From JABURQ01 sp029243145 (GTDB taxonomy: Bacteria > Planctomycetota > Planctomycetia > Planctomycetales > Planctomycetaceae), in NCBI GenBank assembly GCA_965660145.1, contig CBFHYX010000012.1, positions 86,202 through 150,201 of the forward strand: 64,000 bases of DNA, in the 5' to 3' direction. The stretch's first letter is position 1, and each line of letters begins with the position of its first letter. Position numbers and translations under genes: made by a program. Positions 33,765 to 41,911 of this stretch are shown in pieces. The notes beneath the pieces were generated by a model, which had not been told where the DNA came from, did no database searches, and saw only the letters and a list, made by a program, of their open reading frames with translations.

Positions 33765-35048
33765 ATGTCCTGTCGCATCATTGCCTACCTGTTGATTCTG
33801 TCCGTGTTACCCAATCTTGTCTGGGCATCCGACTGGCCTGCTTTTCGAGGGGCCGTCAACTCAGCCGAACGAGGACGCGCTCAAGGCAAAGGATATCCAC
33901 GAGAGTGGTCTCCGACGGATAATATGGCATGGAGGTATTCCCTTCCTGGACCGGGAAACAGCAGCCCCGTGATCGCTGACAACAAAGTTTACGTCACCTA
34001 TTCCGACCAACAAAACGGAACTCGTCGGAATCTGATTTGCCTTGATCTCGAATCGGGAAAGAAACTCTGGACAAAATCCGTGCTGCACGAAGTTGATGAA
34101 CCGACTCACAAAACCAATCCTCATTGCGGTTCATCCCCCGCGTCAAGCGGCGAGAGAGTTGTCGTCTGGCACGGTTCCGCAGGCGTGTATTGTTACTCTT
34201 CCGATGGTAAAGAGTTGTGGAAGTATGAGACCGGCCCCGTTCATCACATTTGGGGAACAGGTTCCTCTCCCATCATTCATGATGACAAAGTCTTTCTGAA
34301 TATCGGTCCCGGCAAGAATTCTTACTTACTGGCGCTGTCACTAAAATCTGGTGATCTTCTTTGGAAAGTCGAAGAACCGGGCGGCAACTTCGGAGAAAAC
34401 CCGAACGGAAAAAAACTGAACTGGATTGGAAGTTGGAGTACACCTCAGATTGCTATGGTCGCTGGGGAGCAGCAAGTTATTTGCGCGATGCCCACCCGAG
34501 TTGTGGGATACGCCCCTGATTCGGGAGAGATATTGTGGTGGTGCGATGGTCTGGAGAATTTGCCACGCAGCAATCTCGTCTATACCGATCCCCTTTTGTC
34601 GGAGACATTCGCCGTCACCTTGGGAGGCTTCAAAGGACCGGGAATCGGTTTCGCGCTCGGCGAAATGGGAGACATCACTGACTCGTCTCGCGTGTGGCGT
34701 GTCACCCGAGATAACCCCCAACGTATCGGAACGGGCATCATTTTCGGAAAGCATATCTATGCTCCCACTGCCGGGATCAACGGAATCCAATGCCTCGATT
34801 TGGAGACCGGAGAGACCCTCTGGACAGAGCGAACACCGGCACCTTTCTGGGGATCCATGGTATTGGCAGACGAGCTGATTTATGTGACTGACCAACAAGG
34901 CATGACATGGGTCTTTCGTCCAAACTCCGAAAAACTTGACCTGATCGCAAAAAACTCGCTCAAAGAACGAACGAATTCAACTCCGGCATTTACGGATGAC
35001 TGCATTATTTTACGAACGTACGATGCTGTTTACCGCGTAGCGAAGTAA
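33765..35048 (+). CDS. secreted PQQ-binding-like beta-propeller protein
   Basis: A 427-residue protein with a signal peptide (MSCRIIAYLLILSVLPNLVWAS) followed by DWPAFRG, the usual opening of planctomycete PQQ-like proteins. Repeating blades end in motifs such as ICLDLESGKKLWTKSV, YSSDGKELWKYETG, LSLKSGDLLWKVE and CLDLETGETLWTER. This is the WD40/YvrE-like bacterial outer-membrane propeller architecture; the ligand is unknown, and PQQ binding is not shown. GAGGTGA at about 33749-33755 supports the ATG at 33765. The 3' end is four bases from the convergent membrane-protein gene. Confidence 0.87.
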   Translation: MSCRIIAYLLILSVLPNLVWASDWPAFRGAVNSAERGRAQGKGYPREWSPTDNMAWRYSLPGPGNSSPVIADNKVYVTYSDQQNGTRRNLICLDLESGKKLWTKSVLHEVDEPTHKTNPHCGSSPASSGERVVVWHGSAGVYCYSSDGKELWKYETGPVHHIWGTGSSPIIHDDKVFLNIGPGKNSYLLALSLKSGDLLWKVEEPGGNFGENPNGKKLNWIGSWSTPQIAMVAGEQQVICAMPTRVVGYAPDSGEILWWCDGLENLPRSNLVYTDPLLSETFAVTLGGFKGPGIGFALGEMGDITDSSRVWRVTRDNPQRIGTGIIFGKHIYAPTAGINGIQCLDLETGETLWTERTPAPFWGSMVLADELIYVTDQQGMTWVFRPNSEKLDLIAKNSLKERTNSTPAFTDDCIILRTYDAVYRVAK

Positions 35049-35052
35049 AATC

Positions 35053-35529
35053 TCATTCGTTGTCAGAATGCCGGTGCTCTTTCTTCGCAGGATTTTGTGT
35101 CTGAGCGTGGCCGTTTCCTTGCTGAGCTTTGAGTCGTTGGAACTCGGCTTCGATGGACCGTTTTTGTTGCTCCAGCTCCCCCTGTGCGACTTTGGAATAC
35201 GCGGCAATAGACAAGGCATCGCCCATCGCCAAAAGAATCAGCCAGAAAGTCAGCAAAAGGACGACGACCCAATATATGCTGAAGACAAGAGGATGAGCCT
35301 CACCATCAATGAACTGCCCTCCAGTGATCAGCACTCCTAAAAGCACAAGCATTCCCGAAGCCTGCATGCGACGACGATACCTCTTGGAAAAATGCTTTTG
35401 AGCGAATGGCTCGACTTCGGCCTCACTCTCAGTCCCCCATGCCCGATGATGCGATCTCATCATCAATAGGCCCAGTCCCGAAAGCAGGATCATGGGCAAT
35501 AACTGGACAATTTGAGTGAGTAGCACCAT
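35053..35529 (-). CDS. small integral membrane protein of unknown function
   Basis: A 158-residue protein with three hydrophobic segments (about residues 5-24, 57-73 and 82-106), a basic stretch between the first two (KRYRRRMQ) and a charged, probably coiled-coil C-terminal tail (about 115-158) ending in a His/Lys-rich sequence. No family was recognised. GGAG five bases upstream supports the ATG. It converges with the propeller gene. Confidence 0.65.
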   Translation of the reverse strand: MVLLTQIVQLLPMILLSGLGLLMMRSHHRAWGTESEAEVEPFAQKHFSKRYRRRMQASGMLVLLGVLITGGQFIDGEAHPLVFSIYWVVVLLLTFWLILLAMGDALSIAAYSKVAQGELEQQKRSIEAEFQRLKAQQGNGHAQTQNPAKKEHRHSDNE

Positions 35530-36022
35530 TCTTCTCCCATGATTCCCTGTTCAGTCATCGGTCAAAACCCTATCCAATCAGCCGTCAGAAACCACAGACT
35601 GAACATGGTCGCATATCCAAAAAGACAGGCAATACCCCCTCCACTCAGGTTCCAGATCTGAGTCATTGACCTGAAAACTAATGTTTTACAAAGACAATGT
35701 CTCGAATTTATGACCAGTACCAGGTTAAATGCAAACACTTAATTCCTAGCGAATTGGAGGCTTTTCTGTGTCCTTCTGACACATATGTCGTAGCGCTATC
35801 ATAACGTCACCCTTTTATTTATAGAATTATCAAATATATCTAATTTAATAGTTGCGGATTCTTTGCGTGACGAACAGTTCGTTTGTCTAGGCAATTTAGG
35901 AGGGTGTTCTCCTGAATCACGCTTCGGGAATTTGCCGATAAGTTCTGCCTACGGGAAAAGAGGCTGAAAGAAGCAATTTTCTGAAGGTTTTTATTGGAAT
36001 TCATGTCTGGAGGGGCATCGAA
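35530..36022. other. intergenic region upstream of the PEP-CTERM gene (493 bp)
   Basis: No convincing gene is present. Structures seen: a perfect inverted repeat TGTGTC-CTTCT-GACACA at 35767-35783 merging with the palindrome ACATATGT (35781-35788); ACGAA-CAG-TTCGT at 35870-35882; AGGAG...CTCCT at 35898-35913; and an AT-rich tract at about 35810-35855. I looked for a sigma-54 -24/-12 element, often found before PEP-CTERM genes, and did not find one. Confidence 0.45.
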
Positions 36023-36772
36023 ATGAAACGTATAGGACTTTGTGTACTTAGCCTGCTGACTCTGGGTGGAATCGCACTCTCGGCAGGAACAGCCCACGCC
36101 GATTTCTTTCAGGGACCATATAGTGGTGCAGCAGGCGAACGTTCCGATGGACAAGCGGCATTTGTTGGATTCCTTGGTCGAGAGGATGCCGATAATTTTA
36201 ACAATGTGGACTTCAACCCATTGATCGGCGAAACTTTGACCCTAACATGGCATGGTCGTCAGTCCTCAACTGATATTCCCTCTGGATTTCGCTTTGACTT
36301 TTATGAACTCAGTGGCTTCTCCGGCACTGTCTCCGAACCGCAACAAACATCTGCATTTTCACACTTTGCTTCCTCTGCAGAATTTTCTGCCACACAATTG
36401 GTGTCTCCTGCTGCACCTCGAATTCTATACGAATACAGTTATGATTTTGATAATGCTGGACTCTCAAGTGTTTTGAATTCTGGCTCTGAGTATTGGCTCT
36501 CAATTACTGAGACGGATACCACGACAGATCCCGCAATCCTAGCCGAAGCGTGGGAGTGGGCAGATGCAAGCGACACATTGGAAGGCGAAGATTTTTTCCG
36601 GGAAGGAACGATCTACGAAGGCGCATGGACTGCGACCGTTGACGATGTCACCGGAAGATCATTTAGTCTGGTCACCAACTCAGCAGCCGTCCCAGAGCCT
36701 AGCAGCATGCTGTGCCTGAGCTTGATCGGCGGGATTACCTTGTATCGCAAGCTCAAAGCATCACCTCAATAA
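36023..36772 (+). CDS. PEP-CTERM-anchored secreted protein
   Basis: A 249-residue exported protein. It has an N-terminal signal peptide (MKRIGLCVLSLLTLGGIALSAGTAHA), a beta-rich body with many Ser, Thr, Phe and Asp residues, and a C-terminal sorting signal: VPEPSS (223-228), a hydrophobic segment LCLSLIGGITL and a basic tail YRKLK. This is the tripartite PEP-CTERM signal processed by an exosortase; no exosortase is encoded in the window. GGAGG about nine bases upstream supports the start. The function is unknown; PEP-CTERM proteins are typically surface or matrix proteins. Confidence 0.85.
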   Translation: MKRIGLCVLSLLTLGGIALSAGTAHADFFQGPYSGAAGERSDGQAAFVGFLGREDADNFNNVDFNPLIGETLTLTWHGRQSSTDIPSGFRFDFYELSGFSGTVSEPQQTSAFSHFASSAEFSATQLVSPAAPRILYEYSYDFDNAGLSSVLNSGSEYWLSITETDTTTDPAILAEAWEWADASDTLEGEDFFREGTIYEGAWTATVDDVTGRSFSLVTNSAAVPEPSSMLCLSLIGGITLYRKLKASPQ

Positions 36773-36849
36773 CGCTGTAACGAAGATAGAACATTCCCTC
36801 ATTGTCCCCATGAACTAATTTGTTAACTCAAGACGATTGAGTACAAACC

Positions 36850-37038
36850 ATGTATGACTATGAAGGCGACCGCCCAGGGAAATGGGAGGGATACGGCCAA
36901 GACTACAGATCACTCTACGTCGGCATTTTGATTCTTGTTCTCGTCGCTGGATTTATATTAGCAGACCTCATCAGGAATCAGTCCCAACAAGCAAGCCAAG
37001 AGGAATTGCAGTCAGAGCATCAAACTGCGGGGTTTTGA
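36850..37038 (+). CDS. small single-pass membrane protein
   Basis: A 62-residue frame with a charged, aromatic N-terminus (MYDYEGDRPGKWEGYGQDY), one strong hydrophobic segment (LYVGILILVLVAGFILADLI) and a Gln/Glu-rich tail. It is 78 bases after the PEP-CTERM gene. No family was recognised and the ribosome binding site is not obvious, but the ordered composition suggests a real small protein. Confidence 0.45.
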   Translation: MYDYEGDRPGKWEGYGQDYRSLYVGILILVLVAGFILADLIRNQSQQASQEELQSEHQTAGF

Positions 37039-37070
37039 CAGCGACGACAACATCAAGCGACGAGAAAAAT

Positions 37071-37715
37071 TCAAAGAGATTCTTTGATGACCAATTCAAG
37101 ATCAGACTCGTTGACCGGTTCTCCATCCTCTTTGATAAAGAACGTCTTCAATAACTTTCCCGACTTATCGTAGATTTTGTAATGTGGCAGACCGGTATCA
37201 CCAATTTCGAAAGACTCAAAACTTTCATCCTCGCTGCCGTGGACCGAACGGTAATTCACTAATCCTTCCGCTTTCTGCTTTGATAAGAACTCGCCGACTT
37301 GATGTGCGGCGATCTCATCATCGCAGGCGATTGTCATCACAACCAATCCTTGGTCTTTATATTTTTCAGCCAGTTCGACCGTGTGAGGAAATGATTTTCG
37401 GCAAGGGATGCACCACGTCGCCCAGAAATCGACCAACACCACTTTCCCAGACTGACTCTTAATCGCTTGCTGATAACCGGCAAGATCAATCGTGGAAATC
37501 TCCACGGCAGCCGTTTGGGGTGATTCTTTGGTCGAATCATCTTCTGGGGTCTCGGAATTCACCCATTCCGGCGTCTCGTTCGAAGCCTGATCGCCAGTTG
37601 GGCTGTTCTGCTGCTCCGCAGGAGCTTGGACGGTTTCGGGCTTCTCTCCACAGCCCGTGAGAGTTACGAACACGCTTAAAACAATGATGAGTGGCAGTCG
37701 ATTCGTGGCATCCAT
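37071..37715 (-). CDS. TlpA-like thioredoxin-fold lipoprotein
   Basis: A 214-residue lipoprotein (lipobox LTGC, Cys22) with a disordered linker rich in Glu, Thr, Pro and Ser (about 25-75) and a TlpA/ResA-like thioredoxin domain. The active site is WCIPC (Cys102, Cys105) and the cis-proline is in TGLPHYKIYD. Such extracytoplasmic proteins keep cysteines reduced, for example for cytochrome c maturation or metal-site assembly. It is divergent from the ABC transporter genes whose downstream partners are Cys-motif secreted proteins, which suggests, but does not prove, that it reduces them. Confidence 0.87.
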   Translation of the reverse strand: MDATNRLPLIIVLSVFVTLTGCGEKPETVQAPAEQQNSPTGDQASNETPEWVNSETPEDDSTKESPQTAAVEISTIDLAGYQQAIKSQSGKVVLVDFWATWCIPCRKSFPHTVELAEKYKDQGLVVMTIACDDEIAAHQVGEFLSKQKAEGLVNYRSVHGSEDESFESFEIGDTGLPHYKIYDKSGKLLKTFFIKEDGEPVNESDLELVIKESL

Positions 37716-37881
37716 TCCCGGAGTTCCTATCCTTGTACGAGTGACTTCAGTCCTCTCTCATTTAATCGTTTTCTGACTCCAATTAACAAGGGCAGATCGA
37801 TTCTTCAGTGAAGTTTTGTCGAGAGAGCCCAGAGATTTCGGGATATGTGACGTAATACAGGTCAGAAGCAATGCAGAAAAC

Positions 37882-37898
37882 GACCACATCGAGTGGTC
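37882..37898. promoter_or_regulatory. inverted repeat upstream of the ABC transporter operon
   Basis: GACCAC-ATCGA-GTGGTC is a perfect 6-base inverted repeat in the 244-base divergent region between the TlpA-like gene and the ABC ATPase gene, about 60 bases before the latter's ATG. It could be an operator or a small hairpin. It does not match the Zur or Fur consensus I know. Confidence 0.35.
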
Positions 37899-37959
37899 TT
37901 GCGATCTCGATACAGATTCTTCAAGATGATTCCTCTGTTGTCATCAACGAAAGATTTGC

Positions 37960-38637
37960 ATGAACCTCAGTCTTAAAAATATCCAGAAATCTTACCGGGA
38001 ACCCTCCGGCAATCGCTTACCTGTCTTGGACATTGCCAGCTACGAGTTAGAACGTGGTGAACAGGCGGTCTTACTGGGATCCAGCGGAGGCGGAAAAACG
38101 ACCCTGCTCAATGTCATATCCGGTATCACAGCCCCCGATTCAGGCTCCGTTGTCATCGACGGTATCGACATCACAAAACTTCATGAAGTGGGAAGAGACC
38201 GTTTCCGCGCGGCAAAAATCGGATTCGTATTTCAGACGTTCAATCTTCTTCCCGCATTTTCGGCTGTAGAAAATGTTCTTCTTGGTTCGACTTTTGCCAG
38301 CCGCGCAATCAATCGTCAAGAAGCAGCGTCTCTGCTGAAAAGCGTTGGTCTCGATCATCGACTCGACCATAAGCCAGGGCAGATGTCGGTCGGAGAACAA
38401 CAACGTGTGGCCGTTGCGAGAGCTTTGGCAAACCGGCCTGTTCTTCTTCTAGCAGACGAACCAACGGCGAATGTCGATCAATCGAATCAGGACGGAATAC
38501 TAAAATTGATTCGCGAATCCTGTGTCGAGCATCAGATCTCGTTGATGCTTGTGACCCACTCACAGGAAGTCGCAGACCAATTTGATCGAGTCGATCAGTT
38601 GATTGAATTTAATCGGGCAGGAGCCACGACTTCATGA
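37960..38637 (+). CDS. ABC transporter ATP-binding protein (LolD/MacB type)
   Basis: A 225-residue ATPase of the class that partners FtsX-type permeases. Walker A is GSSGGGKTT (40-48), the Q-loop lies in FVFQTFNLLPAFSAVENV, the signature is MSVGEQQRVAVARAL, Walker B is VLLLADEPTANVD and the H-loop is LMLVTHSQEVADQF. It overlaps the permease start by four bases (ATGA), so the two are translated together. Context suggests a metal-linked substrate rather than lipoprotein release. Confidence 0.93.
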   Translation: MNLSLKNIQKSYREPSGNRLPVLDIASYELERGEQAVLLGSSGGGKTTLLNVISGITAPDSGSVVIDGIDITKLHEVGRDRFRAAKIGFVFQTFNLLPAFSAVENVLLGSTFASRAINRQEAASLLKSVGLDHRLDHKPGQMSVGEQQRVAVARALANRPVLLLADEPTANVDQSNQDGILKLIRESCVEHQISLMLVTHSQEVADQFDRVDQLIEFNRAGATTS

Positions 38638-39983
38638 ATCTGTTTACCATTGCGTATAAGAGTATTCGGCAACGAGCCCTCGCTTCCTCTTTAACATGCC
38701 TGAGCGTTTCGCTGGGTGTCATGTTGATGGTTATTGTGCTCTCAGGATTTGCCATCGTCGAGAAAAACTTCAGCCAAAACTCAATTAATTACGATTTGAT
38801 CGTTGGCCCCAAAGGAAGCTCTCTCCAACTCATTCTCAATACCGTCTATCGAATCGGTGATCCGGTGGGAAATCTTCCCTACCGGTTTTATCGAGAAATG
38901 CAGGACGACCCCAGAATCAAAGTATCCGTCCCGATTGCATTGGGGGATGTCACCGAGAAAGGAAGCTTCAAAATTGTCGGCACGACGACCGAGTATTTCA
39001 AAATCGGCTACGCACCGGGGCGCTCATTCAAAGTCGCCGGCAAAAGTTTCGGAACTCCCTTTGACGCCATCATCGGTTCTCAAGTGGCCTATCAAAACGA
39101 CTGGGAGATCGGACATAAGTTCAAACTGGTGCATGGAGGAGCCGAAAGCGACCACGTTCACGATGAAGAATTTACAGTCATCGGTATCCTTGCCCCAACG
39201 GGAACCGCCAACGATAAAACTGTTTTTGTCAATTTGGAAGGCTTCTATCTGATTGCCGGTCACGATAAGCCGGTCCGAGAAGCGGTCAAGCAAGAGATTG
39301 AGTTCTTTGGCAACACCTCTCTCACAGACGAACAAATTGCCAAGATTGAAAAAGCAGAAATCGAGGAAGCCGAGGCCCACAGTGCAGAAGGAGGACACGA
39401 TCACGCCCATCACCATGCTCACGAGACCCGAGAAATCAAAAAAGATTTGACCGCCATCTTTGTGCAAACTCACAAACCAATTCAGGCTGCCTTACTGGAA
39501 GGGCAATCCCGACGCGGCTATCGGGCACAATACGTGAATCCCATTCGCCCGATCAGTCGGCTGATGAATAACATTGTGGGCAACATTCGCACGGTCATGT
39601 TTATGATGACCTCGCTGATCATCGTCGTCAGCGGAGTCGGGATTTTTGTCAGCATTTACAATTCGATGTCTGATCGCAAAAAAGAAATCGCCGTCATGCG
39701 AGCCTTGGGAGCTCGTCGGCAAACGGTGTTCTCGATCATCCTGGCAGAGTCAGTGCTGCTGTGTGTCACGGGTGGGATTCTAGGAATTCTAATGGGACAT
39801 GGTTTAATCTATGCTTCGGCCCCCTATATCGAGCGATCTGCTGGCATTCTCGTCGATCCGCTCACCATCGAACCGCTGGAATTTATCCTGTTTCCCGTGT
39901 TGATGGTCCTGGCGACGCTGGTGGGCTTTATTCCCGGCATGACCGCCTATCGCACCGATGTCGCAGACGCCTTAGCCGGATAA
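38634..39983 (+). CDS. FtsX-type ABC permease with a histidine-rich loop
   Basis: A 449-residue permease with an N-terminal membrane helix (LASSLTCLSVSLGVMLMVIVLSG), a MacB-like periplasmic domain (about 45-320) and a C-terminal three-helix FtsX domain containing RKKEIAVMRALGARRQTVF. Within the periplasmic domain, about residues 246-265, lies a His-rich stretch with GGHDHAHHHAHE, a likely Zn2+ or Cu2+ binding loop. I recall similar FtsX permeases with His-rich partners and a DUF3299 protein in a Zur-linked system of gamma-proteobacteria (PA4063-PA4066; Zrg in Vibrio). With two DUF3299-like genes downstream, I infer a metal-linked transporter. Confidence 0.88.
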   Translation: MNLFTIAYKSIRQRALASSLTCLSVSLGVMLMVIVLSGFAIVEKNFSQNSINYDLIVGPKGSSLQLILNTVYRIGDPVGNLPYRFYREMQDDPRIKVSVPIALGDVTEKGSFKIVGTTTEYFKIGYAPGRSFKVAGKSFGTPFDAIIGSQVAYQNDWEIGHKFKLVHGGAESDHVHDEEFTVIGILAPTGTANDKTVFVNLEGFYLIAGHDKPVREAVKQEIEFFGNTSLTDEQIAKIEKAEIEEAEAHSAEGGHDHAHHHAHETREIKKDLTAIFVQTHKPIQAALLEGQSRRGYRAQYVNPIRPISRLMNNIVGNIRTVMFMMTSLIIVVSGVGIFVSIYNSMSDRKKEIAVMRALGARRQTVFSIILAESVLLCVTGGILGILMGHGLIYASAPYIERSAGILVDPLTIEPLEFILFPVLMVLATLVGFIPGMTAYRTDVADALAG

Positions 39984-40231
39984 CGACTCCAATTTGCCCA
40001 GAAACGGCCAACAGAGCCAGTTTTACGGTCGTAACAGACATTAGGGCAATAACCTGCGCCAAATCGTCATAATTCGAGACTTGAACGACCAGTTGGCAGA
40101 GATTCATCCGCTTTTCATCGAGTTTCTCTGGAGAGTTCGCTTCTGGAGGTTACTATAGAAGAGTTCTCTTTTGGTTCTCGCGATTGCCAGACACCTTACA
40201 CCGTATCACCTTAAAACAGGATGAAAGTCGT

Positions 40232-41029
40232 ATGTCACAATCGACTCTCCCCAACAATTCTTCGGAAACGACCGCTTCAATCGAGCCTGAAACCGAGGCC
40301 GTTGAAGAAACACTCGAACAGAGTGAAATCGTCTCTGAGCGACCCGTGCCTCAAGATTTGAGCATGGATAACGAGTTTCATTACAAACCGATCCCGGTAT
40401 TGGCTCCGGTCACGCTTGTTCTGGGCGTTGCCTCACTGTTGGTCTTTGTCACGGCCTTCGGAATTATTGTCGGTGCGATTGGTGCAATTCTCGGCGTGAT
40501 CTGTCTTCTGGGAATTCTTCGTAACCGTAGTGAAATTGGCGGTTTTCGCATGACCAGCGTGGGTCTGCTACTCTGCTTATGCACGGCGACATACGGTTCA
40601 AGCAAGCTGATTTACGACTATCAAACAGAAGTTCCTGCCGGGTTCGAGAGAATCAGTTTCTCAAATGATATTGCAGAGAAAGGCTTTTCCTACGAAAAAG
40701 GGAAAGGCTCATGGGCCATTCACGCTGATGTTGAGAAGTTGGATGGTCAACAAATCTTCCTGAAAGGGTTTATGTACCCCACTCGATTGAAGGAAGGCAT
40801 TACAGAATTCATTCTTGCCAAAGACAATGGAGAGTGCTGTTTTGGTGGCGAACCAAAAGTGACAGACATGATCCTGATCAAACTCGACAAACCACTTAAA
40901 GTGGATTTCACCGACAAACGTGTCTCCATCGCGGGTGAGTTCCAAACGAATCGAAACCAGTCTGAGGGGCTGACTCAGGTGTATGAGATGAAAGCCTCTT
41001 ACTTCGAGATTTCAAAAACGGCGTTTTGA
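40232..41029 (+). CDS. membrane protein with DUF4190-like helices and DUF3299-like domain
   Basis: A 265-residue protein: an acidic N-terminal tail (about 1-45), two to three membrane helices resembling DUF4190 (APVTLVLGVASLLVFVTAFG and onwards, about 55-130), then an extracytoplasmic DUF3299-like domain (about 165-255) with LKGFMYPTRLKEGITEFILA and the motif GECCFGGEPKVTD. Typical DUF3299 has a single Cys followed by His (CIH); here it is Cys-Cys-Phe-Gly. It is two bases before its paralog and 248 bases after the permease gene. The ATG at 40232 is preferred to a start at 40184. Confidence 0.75.
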   Translation: MSQSTLPNNSSETTASIEPETEAVEETLEQSEIVSERPVPQDLSMDNEFHYKPIPVLAPVTLVLGVASLLVFVTAFGIIVGAIGAILGVICLLGILRNRSEIGGFRMTSVGLLLCLCTATYGSSKLIYDYQTEVPAGFERISFSNDIAEKGFSYEKGKGSWAIHADVEKLDGQQIFLKGFMYPTRLKEGITEFILAKDNGECCFGGEPKVTDMILIKLDKPLKVDFTDKRVSIAGEFQTNRNQSEGLTQVYEMKASYFEISKTAF

Positions 41030-41031
41030 AC

Positions 41032-41772
41032 ATGAATCGATATCAGAGTTTCGCAAGTTTGTTTCTCTGCTCCACTCTCTGCGCAATGACAGGATGCGAA
41101 CAGCAAACCTCCCGAGACTATCAAGAGTTCTCCTCGCTGACGGTCGAAGAAACAGACGCCGAATCGTTGTCCAACGACAAGCCTGAGCAAAAGAGCGAAT
41201 CTCCCCAGGCCAATGACTCTGCGAATGATGGGCAGATCTTCGAACCGCTGGTTGCCGTCAAACCCGTCTACGGCCAAAACACTGCGGAACTGAAAACGAA
41301 TATCGATAACAAAACCGCTCTCTCCACAGAGACCCGAGAAATCAAACTGCTGGTCGAGAACCCCGGTTTTCGTCAGGAGCAAGGAGCCTCGCGAGTCTCC
41401 TATGATGATCTCGATCTCTTGAAGGTTCTCAACATGGAACCTGTCCCGACAGATGCCGCATCACACTTCCCCGACTGGATGACGGCACTCGATGGAGAAA
41501 AGGTCAGGATTCGCGGTTTTATGTATCCCCCTTTTCGAGAAACGGGCATCGAGTTTTTTGTCCTGGCTCGCGATAATCAAATCTGTTGTTTCGGTCGTAA
41601 TCCCAAAGTCTACGACCTGATCAGTGTCGAAATGCGAGAGGGTGTTACGACAAACTTTATCCTGAATCGTCCTTTTGACGTGGTCGGCACGTTTCGCATA
41701 CGCCCAGAAGCCGACGGGGATGAACTTTATGGTCTCTACGAAATCACCGATGCCAAGGTGATTGATCAATAG
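41032..41772 (+). CDS. lipoprotein with DUF3299-like domain
   Basis: A 246-residue lipoprotein (lipobox CAMTGC) with a low-complexity linker rich in Glu, Asp and Ser (about 25-75) and a C-terminal DUF3299-like domain: IRGFMYPPFRETGIEFFVLARD and QICCFGRNPKVYDLI. It is a paralog of the upstream protein; the GFMYP and CCFG.NPK/EPK motifs align. The role is probably extracytoplasmic metal binding or chaperoning for the ABC system. A TTG at 41026 is possible; the ATG two bases after the preceding stop is preferred. Confidence 0.75.
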   Translation: MNRYQSFASLFLCSTLCAMTGCEQQTSRDYQEFSSLTVEETDAESLSNDKPEQKSESPQANDSANDGQIFEPLVAVKPVYGQNTAELKTNIDNKTALSTETREIKLLVENPGFRQEQGASRVSYDDLDLLKVLNMEPVPTDAASHFPDWMTALDGEKVRIRGFMYPPFRETGIEFFVLARDNQICCFGRNPKVYDLISVEMREGVTTNFILNRPFDVVGTFRIRPEADGDELYGLYEITDAKVIDQ

Positions 41773-41850
41773 TAGTGATTGACCAGTAAAGGACTTCTCG
41801 CATTGCCATGCGGCGAGTGGTATGCTGAATTATCGGTTATACAGACATCA

Positions 41851-41882
41851 TCATTGCTGAAAAACCTCATTGCTGAAAAACC
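41851..41882 (+). repeat. tandem duplication, 16 bp x 2
   Basis: The 16-base unit TCATTGCTGAAAAACC occurs twice in exact tandem, 30 bases before the first Cys-motif secreted-protein gene, in a 139-base intergenic stretch. It could be a chance duplication or a doubled regulator site. Confidence 0.7.
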
Positions 41883-41911
41883 ACGTTCAACGCTGACAGG
41901 AGTCATTTCTG

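Noticed and set aside
34341..34898. 185-codon minus-strand frame opposite the propeller gene
   Set aside because: Shadow frame; the plus-strand protein has repeated propeller motifs and a signal peptide.
35840..36154. 104-codon minus-strand frame before the PEP-CTERM gene
   Set aside because: It overlaps the start of the clear PEP-CTERM gene and shows no domain or ribosome binding site.
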